From contig JBKOWZ010000058.1 of assembly GCA_046724665.1 (NCBI GenBank), positions 1 through 36,674 of the forward strand: 36,674 nt of DNA, in the 5' to 3' direction. This document shows positions 31,540 to 36,674 of the stretch, in pieces; the stretch's first letter is position 1, and every line of letters starts with the position of its first letter. A program made the position numbers and the translations under genes. The stretch comes from Actinocrinis sp046724665 (GTDB lineage Bacteria; Actinomycetota; Actinomycetes; Streptomycetales; Catenulisporaceae). The notes beneath the pieces are model-generated. The model was not told the DNA's origin. It made no database searches and saw only the letters and a list, made by a program, of their open reading frames with translations.

Positions 31540-31574
31540 TGCCTATGCCTCGGCAAACGCGGCCAGACCGGCGC

Positions 31575-31588
31575 GGGCCCTTTGGCAC
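31575..31588 (+). promoter_or_regulatory. DevR-type box upstream of hsp20
   Basis: GGGCCCTTTGGCAC followed by TGGCC, about 70 nt before the start. It is followed by GGTCCGGCGCGGCGG, which resembles the downstream part of the gap promoter block. Confidence 0.5.
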
Positions 31589-31658
31589 TGGCCGGGTCCG
31601 GCGCGGCGGTCTTGGCTGGAAGTGGAGGACGAGGAGGCTCTCTGGAAGGAGGACGACG

Positions 31659-32090
31659 ATGAGCGCTGAAGTCAGCCGCCGGGCACACCCGTTGCTGCCC
31701 GACCTCGGCGACCTGCTCGATCCGTTCCGCATGTTCTGGGGCGGACGGTTGGTGGCCGACACCTACGGCATCAGGCTGGAGACGGGTTTCGAGGACGGCG
31801 CCTACCTGGTGCGGGCGGAATTGCCCGGCGTCGAGCCGGGTAAGGATGTCGAGGTCGCGGTCGGCGAAGGAGTGCTGACCATCCACGCGCAGCGCACTGA
31901 GGAGCGCGAGACCAAGCACCACTCCGAGTTCCGCTATGGCACCTACACCCGCAATGTGCGACTGCCGCAGGGTGCGAAGCTGGAGGAGATCACCGCGACG
32001 TACAAGGGTGGCATCCTGATCGTCAGGATCCCGACGGAGGAGGCCGATAAGCCGGCCAGCCGCACGATCAAGGTCGAGACCGCCGAGTAG
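31659..32090 (+). CDS. Hsp20/alpha-crystallin small heat-shock protein
   Basis: 143 residues. The alpha-crystallin domain is about 35-130 (YLVRAELPGVEPGKDVEVAVGEGVLTIHAQR to FRYGTYTRNVRLPQG). The closing strand is ATYKGGILIVRIPT and the tail is short. It is an ATP-independent chaperone that oligomerises. The best known relative is M. tuberculosis HspX/Acr, the most strongly DosR-induced protein. GGAAGGAGGA precedes ATG 31659. A terminator hairpin follows at 32128. Confidence 0.95.
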   Translation: MSAEVSRRAHPLLPDLGDLLDPFRMFWGGRLVADTYGIRLETGFEDGAYLVRAELPGVEPGKDVEVAVGEGVLTIHAQRTEERETKHHSEFRYGTYTRNVRLPQGAKLEEITATYKGGILIVRIPTEEADKPASRTIKVETAE

Positions 32091-32127
32091 GCGGACGGTG
32101 CCGGCTCCGGCAAGCAGCGGAAGGGGC

Positions 32128-32168
32128 CGACAGGCCGCGCGCACGCAGCTCGTGCACGCGGCCTGTCG
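32128..32168 (+). terminator. Hairpin terminator after hsp20
   Basis: A 12-bp stem, CGACAGGCCGCG (32128-32139) with 32157-32168, followed inward by one mismatch and GCAC/GTGC pairing. Confidence 0.7.
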
Positions 32169-32231
32169 CCGGTGCCAGAGCCCCGCGCAATCGGGGCCGA
32201 AGGCCTCTCGGTGGGCGGGTGTCCGTCGGGT

Positions 32232-32348
32232 TCGCTCAAGGGGAGTGGAATCGCGATCACCTTCGCCGCCTCGCTGCTGACCACCGTCGTGCCGGCGCGC
32301 CGCGCGTCCGCGATCCACCCGGCGGTCGCCGTGCGAGTCGCGGACTAG
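32232..32348 (+). pseudogene. C-terminal scrap of FtsX/MacB-type ABC permease
   Basis: The frame reads GIAITFAASLLTTVVPARRASAIHPAVAVRVAD then TAG (32346-32348). This is the closing helix and PARRASxIxPxxAxR signature of FtsX-family permeases. The roughly 39 codons have no start or upstream domain: the hsp20 terminator lies just before them. It is a relic of a larger gene. Confidence 0.65.
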
Positions 32349-32395
32349 CGGTTCAGGATCAGCGGATCAGCGGTTCGAAGAGCCAGCGCGCTGAT

Positions 32396-32935
32396 TCACT
32401 CGTCGGCCTTCGGCATGGCCTGCGCGGCGGCGAGGCCGCGGCCCCAACGTGTGGCGCGCTGGAGCTCGCCGGGCAGCAGGTGGTTCTGCCGGTCGACGAT
32501 GAAGCTCTCCGGCGGGAGCACCAGCCGGTAGCCGTGCCGGCGTAGCCGCCGGGCGATGCCCAGCGCTGCTCGGCCGGTCAGGGTCGACGGCCCGCTCATC
32601 CGGGTGTCGAACGCGGCGGCCGGCTTTCGGCCCCCGTCGCCGAGGGCGTCCAGCCACTCGCGAGCGCCCGAACCCTCGGCGGCCGGATCGAGGTCGGGGC
32701 CGCCCGGCTTCTGCGCGGCCTCGACCGCCGCCTTGCGCGTCGAGACGCGCGAAAGGCCGTGCACATGGGTCGGCCCGCCGAGCACAAGCAGGTCGGCCTC
32801 GGCCAGCAGTTGCGGTGTCGCTGCGCTGATCGGCACGACGTCCACCTCGAAGGAACCGTGTATCCCCTCGGCGATCGCCGTGGCGGTCGCGTGAGTGTTG
32901 CCGTACATGGACTCGTAAACCACGAGCGCGCGCAT
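32396..32935 (-). CDS. Flavodoxin-family protein
   Basis: 179 residues. MRALVVYESMYGNTHATATAIAEGI has the FMN phosphate-binding loop (ESMYGNTH). LLVLGGPTHVHGLSRVSTRKAA is the second flavin-contact loop. The C-terminal third (RLRRHGYRLVLPPESFIVDRQNHLLPGELQRA) is typical of actinobacterial flavodoxin-like proteins. The start is the ATG after AAGGAGG. It may act as an alternative electron carrier for the Por system, but that is inference. It lies 12 nt after the gpm frame's stop and is the last gene of BON-pta-gpm-flavodoxin. Confidence 0.88.
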   Translation of the reverse strand: MRALVVYESMYGNTHATATAIAEGIHGSFEVDVVPISAATPQLLAEADLLVLGGPTHVHGLSRVSTRKAAVEAAQKPGGPDLDPAAEGSGAREWLDALGDGGRKPAAAFDTRMSGPSTLTGRAALGIARRLRRHGYRLVLPPESFIVDRQNHLLPGELQRATRWGRGLAAAQAMPKADE

Positions 32936-32946
32936 TTCAGCCTCCT

Positions 32947-33736
32947 TCAATCGACTTTCAACTCAGCCTGCTGGCGCGCTGCCGGCACCGCCACGGCGGG
33001 AAGACCCGGCCGCGGACCGGCCAAGGGCCCGTCCAGTCGGCACCCGCCGGGAATCAGCGGCCGCATGCCTTCGTCGAGCAGGTAGAGGATCGGGCGCCCG
33101 GTCGGAACCTCTAGGCGGGGCACCGCGTCCTTGGGAACCCGGTCGAGCCGCTTGATCAGCGTACGCAGTGTTGCCGTGCGCGACGACCAGCACCGTGCCG
33201 CCGTCGCGCAGGTCCGGCACGATCGACTCGAACCAGCACGGCAGGACGCGGGCCAACACGTCCCGCAGGCTCTCGGCGTGCGAGAGGAGGGCGAGCGGCA
33301 CGTGTGCGTACTTGGGGCCGGTCAGGTTCGGGTCGTTGCGCAGGTCCGGTGGCCGAGCCCGGTAGGACCGGCGCCATTCTTCGGCCAGTTCCGCGCCGAA
33401 CTCCCGGCGGATCAGGTCTTTGTCATGCCCCTGCAGGGCTCCGTAGTGGCGGCCGTTGAGGCGCCACGAGCGGCGTACCGGGGCGTCCGCGCAGTGCGCC
33501 GCGGCCTGTGCGAGGCGCGCGGTGAGGATGGCGCGTAGCAGCAGCGAGGTGTGGACGGTCGTCGGCTCTAGGCCGGCGGCGGCGATCAGTTCGCCCGCGC
33601 GGGTCGATTCCTGCATGCCGAGGTGGGTGAGCGGCGGGTCATCCCAACCGGTGAAGACGTTCGCCGCGTTGTAGGTGCTCTGGCCGTGGCGCAGCAGAAT
33701 CACGCGGTGGCCGTCTGGTGCCTGGGCGTTGGGCAT
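32947..33736 (-). pseudogene. gpmA: Phosphoglycerate mutase (2,3-BPG-dependent type), frameshifted
   Basis: The N-terminal part is intact: VILLRHGQSTYNAANVFTGWDD carries the phospho-His in RHG, GRHYGALQGHDK holds the family Glu/Tyr region, and VLVVAHGN the second His. After HGNT the frame leaves homology. The expected continuation RTLIKRLDRVPKDAVPRLEVPTGRPILYLLDEGMRPLIPGG is in another frame and ends at TGA 32947-32949. Loss of a CT (ACTCTG to ACTG) near 33166-33170 explains this and would also remove the Leu of HGNSLR. The unshifted frame ends at 32963. If not a sequence error, the product lacks the C-terminal active-site closure. The start overlaps the pta stop (TGATG). Confidence 0.85.
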
Positions 33737-35982
33737 CAGTAATCGCCTTCGTCCTCGTCCTCGGCGTCGCTCGCGTCCTCGTCCTCGGCCGGGTTCTGCG
33801 ACTGTGCCTGGATTGCGGTGATCGCGACCGTGGTGACGATGTCGCGGACGGTCGCCCCGCGGGAGAGGTCGTTGACCGGCTTGTTCAGGCCTTGCATGAT
33901 CGGGCCGATGGCGACGGCGCCGGCTGAGCGCTGTACCGCCTTGTAGGTGTTGTTGCCGGTGTTCAGGTCCGGGAAGATCAGGACCGTGGCGCGTCCGGCG
34001 ACCGGTGAGCCGGGAGCCTTGGCCGCGGCGACGGCCGGTTCGACGGCCGCGTCGTACTGCATCGGGCCGTCCACCGGCAGGTCAGGTCGCAGCATCCGGA
34101 CGAGGTCGGCGGCCTTGCGCACCTTGTCCACGTCGGCGCCCCTGCCGGACTCGCGGGTCGAGTAGGAAAGCAGCGCGACGCGCGGTTCTACGCCGAAGCG
34201 TGCGGCGGTCTGCGCGCTGCGGATGGCGATGTCGGCCAACTGTTCGGCGTCGGGGTTCGGGTTGACCGCGCAGTCCGCGTAGACGAGAACACGATCGGCG
34301 AGGCACATGAAGAAGGCGGACGAGGCGAGTGCGACGCCGGGCGCGGTCTTGATGACCTCGAACGCGGGGCGCAGCGTGTCTGCCGTGGTGTGCACGGCTC
34401 CGCTGACCATGGCGTCGGCCAGGCCCTCGTGGACCATCAGGGTGCCGAAGTAGGCGGGGTCGAACACGATGTCCTGCGCCTGCGCGACTGTGATGCCCTT
34501 GTGCTCGCGCAGGCGTGCGTACGTCTCGGCGAAGCGGTTGCGTAGCGGGGAGTCGGCGGGGTCGATGATGCGGACGCGGGCTCCGCGCGTCTGCGGCTCG
34601 GAGCGGTCGAAGTCCAGGCGCAGGGCGAGTTCGGCTGTGCGTCGGCGGATGGCGTCCTCAGGTCCGAGTAGCGTCAGGTGACAGACCTTGCGGCGGATCA
34701 GGACCTCGGCCGCACGCAGGACGCGCTCCTCGGTGCCCTCGGGCAGCACGATGTGCTGCAGCCGGGGCTCGCGTGCCCGCTCCAGCAGCATGTGCTCGAA
34801 CATCATCGGAGTGACGCGTGCGAGGTGGCTGAGCGCTATGCGGTCGGCTAGCAGCGGGGTGTCGACGTGTAGTTCGAACAGCCCGAGCGCGGCCTCGGTC
34901 TTGTGCGGGTCCGCGGCGGTCAAGCCGCCTTTCAGCGCGGAGAGCGCGGTGGCGGTGGCGAAGCTGTCCGCGTCGGTGACCGCGACCGGTGTGCCGGGGG
35001 CGAGTCGGTCGGCCAGCCGCAGGATCCGTTCGTCTGGGCGCTGACCCAGCGTCAGCAGCACACCCGCGATCGGCGGATCGCCTGCCGAGTGGGCCGCGAG
35101 GGCGCCGATCAGCAAATCGACTCGGTCGCCGGGGGAGATGACCAGGAATCCCTCGCTCAGCGCGGTGAGGAATCGCGGCAGCATCGCGCCGCCGAAGACG
35201 TAGCCGCGCACGGGGCGAGCCAGTCCGCGCTCGTCGCCGAGCACGGTCCACGCCCCGGCGGCCGACAACGCCTCGGCGACGCTCGGAGATCGCAGCGTCG
35301 GCTCGTCCGGGATGACGAAGACGGGCACCGGGGATTGCGCGGATCGCGAGGAGTTCGCGGGCTGTGACGAGGGTGTGCATTCGTCGGCCAGCCGCTGCGC
35401 CACGCCCTGCTCGGCTTCGGGCGCGACTCGGTTGGCGATCACCGCCGGTATGGTGCAGCCCAGCTCGGCGTAGGAGCGGCGGGCGTTGCAAACCTCGGCG
35501 ACGACCGTGTCGGTGCTCTGCTCGAACCCGCCGACCACCGGCAGCAGCAGTGCGCCGAACTCGTTGGCAAGCCGGGCGTTGAACGCCAGCTCGTCTGGGA
35601 TGGTCGTGCCGGAGAAGTCACTGCCGAGCACGAGCACCGCATCGCACCGCTGACGCAGTGCGCCCAGCCGGTCCACCAGCGTCTGCACCAACTCGTCGGT
35701 ACCCCGCTCGGAGCGGATGACGGCGGCCTGCTCGTAGGAGAATCCGTACAGCATGTCCGGCGGCACCTCGATCCGGTACCGGGAACGCAGCAGCTCGATC
35801 ACCGGATCCGTAGCCGCGTGGCCCAGCGGCCGGAAGACCGCGACCCGCCGCGCTCGGCGGGCCAGCAGCTCCATGATGCCCAGCTCGACTAGCCCGCGCC
35901 CATCGCCGTGGCCGACGCCCGCGACGTAGACGACCCGGCAGTCGTCGCCGCTCCCGCTCGGGTGCGACGATCGGCTAGCCAC
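33736..35982 (-). CDS. pta: Phosphate acetyltransferase, long form
   Basis: 748 residues. An N-terminal P-loop-like/cobyrinic-acid-synthase-like domain is at about 15-230, a DRTGG domain at about 255-370, and the catalytic PTA_PTB domain at about 400-730. The catalytic part reads LQHIVLPEGTEERVLRAAEVL, then VHEGLADAMVSGAVHTTADTLRPAF, LSYSTRESGRGADVDKVRKA, FPDLNTGNNTYKAVQRSAGA and GPIMQGLNKPVNDLSRG. A strongly acidic tail (EDEDASDAEDEDEGDY) ends it. It converts acetyl-CoA and phosphate to acetyl-phosphate. The start GTG overlaps the upstream BON stop by 8 nt and its stop overlaps gpm. No ackA is nearby. Confidence 0.95.
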   Translation of the reverse strand: MASRSSHPSGSGDDCRVVYVAGVGHGDGRGLVELGIMELLARRARRVAVFRPLGHAATDPVIELLRSRYRIEVPPDMLYGFSYEQAAVIRSERGTDELVQTLVDRLGALRQRCDAVLVLGSDFSGTTIPDELAFNARLANEFGALLLPVVGGFEQSTDTVVAEVCNARRSYAELGCTIPAVIANRVAPEAEQGVAQRLADECTPSSQPANSSRSAQSPVPVFVIPDEPTLRSPSVAEALSAAGAWTVLGDERGLARPVRGYVFGGAMLPRFLTALSEGFLVISPGDRVDLLIGALAAHSAGDPPIAGVLLTLGQRPDERILRLADRLAPGTPVAVTDADSFATATALSALKGGLTAADPHKTEAALGLFELHVDTPLLADRIALSHLARVTPMMFEHMLLERAREPRLQHIVLPEGTEERVLRAAEVLIRRKVCHLTLLGPEDAIRRRTAELALRLDFDRSEPQTRGARVRIIDPADSPLRNRFAETYARLREHKGITVAQAQDIVFDPAYFGTLMVHEGLADAMVSGAVHTTADTLRPAFEVIKTAPGVALASSAFFMCLADRVLVYADCAVNPNPDAEQLADIAIRSAQTAARFGVEPRVALLSYSTRESGRGADVDKVRKAADLVRMLRPDLPVDGPMQYDAAVEPAVAAAKAPGSPVAGRATVLIFPDLNTGNNTYKAVQRSAGAVAIGPIMQGLNKPVNDLSRGATVRDIVTTVAITAIQAQSQNPAEDEDASDAEDEDEGDY

Positions 35983-36250
35983 GGGTGGGCCCCGAGGAGC
36001 CCGTCGGCGCGACCGGCTTCGCGTGCCCCCATTCCGGCCTGCGTTCGTCGCCGATCATGAACCACGCTTCGATTCCGGTGACGCCGTTCACCTGGCGCAG
36101 CAGGTGGTCGACGAGCGGGATGTCCTCGCGCATGCCGACCCGCCCGCGCAGCCGTACGACGCCGTGATCGACCGTGGCGCCGAACACTTCGCCGCCCATG
36201 TCGATCACCCGGTCGATCACGTGGCGGCGGATTTCCTCATCAGTCTCCAT
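35975..36250 (-). CDS. Small BON-domain protein
   Basis: 91 residues. The BON motif is IRRHVIDRVIDMGGEVFGATVDHGVVRLRGRVGMREDIPLVDHLLRQVNGVTGIEAWF in its alpha-beta pattern, with the conserved central GVVRLRGRV and VNGV. There is no signal peptide. The equivalent domain ends the CBS protein at 25711, and CBS/BON pairs recur in dormancy loci. It is first in the leftward operon and overlaps pta. It shares a divergent promoter region with the DoxX-like gene. Confidence 0.85.
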   Translation of the reverse strand: METDEEIRRHVIDRVIDMGGEVFGATVDHGVVRLRGRVGMREDIPLVDHLLRQVNGVTGIEAWFMIGDERRPEWGHAKPVAPTGSSGPTRG

Positions 36251-36286
36251 GCTTCAAGGACACTGCGCGGCCGGCCACGGCGAACA

Positions 36287-36356
36287 GGGCCGATGGGCCC
36301 GCCCGGCGACGCCGTAGACAGCAACCATCGGCCCGCTTGATCGGGACGTTCGGCAC
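36287..36356. promoter_or_regulatory. DevR-type boxes between pta operon and DoxX gene
   Basis: GGGCCGATGGGCCC (36287-36300) and GGGACGTTCGGCAC (36343-36356). The latter closely resembles the hsp20 box. They lie in the divergent gap and could serve both transcripts. Confidence 0.45.
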
Positions 36357-36435
36357 GGTCTGCGTCTCGGGGTGCAGCACGACACTTCAGGTGGACGTTC
36401 AAGAAAACGGACACAGCTGGAGCGGAGAGATAGCG

Positions 36436-36674
36436 ATGGCGACACAGCACGGACTACACGCAGGCGGCAGGTTCCACCTGCGCGCCCGCCCGCCGAGGAC
36501 GGCGCAGGCCGCCACCGGCACGACCACCGCCGAGACCACGGCGGTCGGTCTGCGGGAGGCGGCGATCGCGGCGCTGCGGGTCGGCACCGGGTTCGCCTTC
36601 CTCTGGGCGTTCCTGGACAAGACCTTCGGGCTGCACTACTCGACCCCGTCCGCGCGGGCCTGGATCCACGGCGG
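36436..36674 (+). CDS. DoxX-like membrane protein, N-terminal part (runs off window)
   Basis: MATQHGLHAGGRFHLRARP opens an Arg/Ala/Thr-rich N-terminus of about 40 residues. The first membrane helix carries IAALRVGTGFAFLWAFLDKTFGLHYSTPSARAWIHGG. The RVGTGFxFLWAFLDKTFG...W(I)xGG block is typical of actinobacterial DoxX/TQO-small-subunit-like proteins. Only 79 codons are visible and there is no stop in the window. GGAGAGA precedes the ATG. Role in sulfur or quinone redox is not established for this branch. Confidence 0.7.
   Translation, partial: MATQHGLHAGGRFHLRARPPRTAQAATGTTTAETTAVGLREAAIAALRVGTGFAFLWAFLDKTFGLHYSTPSARAWIHG

Noticed and set aside
1..36674. CRISPR arrays, tRNA and rRNA genes
   Set aside because: No regularly spaced repeats and no tRNA or rRNA signatures were seen on either strand.

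Overview
The window is high-GC DNA from an actinobacterium. Evidence is the strong GC bias at third codon positions, GTG starts, GGAGG ribosome sites, fused CydDC, a DUF1876 protein, and DevR/DevS (DosR/DosS) signalling. A mycelial soil actinomycete is plausible, but the genus cannot be fixed from the sequence. Most of the window reads as a hypoxia/dormancy island. Its gene content parallels the Mycobacterium tuberculosis DosR regulon: a CtpF-like P-type ATPase, DevR/DevS, a PNPOx-fold protein, DUF1876 (Rv1738-like), Hsp20, CBS/BON proteins. To this it adds anaerobic-style central metabolism.

Layout. 1-1560: no recognisable gene except a broken IS110-family transposase. 1686-5388: CtpF-like ATPase, divergent from a small membrane protein and a broken pntB remnant. 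5489-9118: two abutting IS701-family elements, the first carrying a solo PemK/MazF-type toxin gene. 9119-15261: leftward cydA-cydB-cydDC operon (cytochrome bd oxidase) ending in a small one-helix protein. 15422-17737: two small genes, a decayed alcohol dehydrogenase and an unknown anchored protein. 17947-20944: devR, a PNPOx-fold gene and devS, with translational coupling between the last two. 21057-26451: porG-porA-porB, a GltD/ferredoxin fusion and a CBS-BON gene in one overlapping operon. 26562-29023: DUF1876, an AMIN-like lipoprotein, a candidate structured small RNA, a 54-aa ORF and a DUF4389 protein. 29147-32090: zinc alcohol dehydrogenase, GAPDH and Hsp20. 32396-36250: leftward BON-pta-gpm-flavodoxin operon, with gpm frameshifted. 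36436-end: a DoxX-like gene running off the window.

How it fits together (inference). DevS keeps the GAF His and Tyr spacing of the DosS haem pocket and would phosphorylate DevR at low O2 or with NO/CO. DevR-type boxes (GGGAC-n4-5-GnCCC and variants) precede cydA, devR, por, DUF4389, adh, gap, hsp20 and the pta/DoxX divergon. Several are paired exactly 23 bp apart. The response would combine high-affinity respiration (cyd), pyruvate oxidation to acetyl-CoA and reduced ferredoxin (Por) with electron transfer to NAD(P) (GltD fusion), acetyl-CoA to acetyl-phosphate (Pta), glycolysis (GAPDH, phosphoglycerate mutase) and protein protection (Hsp20). No acetate kinase is in the window.

Most notable items: a candidate DevR-driven small RNA (about 27670-27854) closed by a long-range helix and ending in a 23-bp perfect hairpin; a 51-nt promoter block shared by two distant genes (44/51 identical); a toxin gene lying between two nested left ends of an IS701 element; and a neighbouring IS with 124-bp perfect terminal inverted repeats. 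Four reading frames (pntB, IS701 copy 2, gpm, the 17.4-kb gene) appear shifted by one or two bases, so decay or sequence error should be distinguished.
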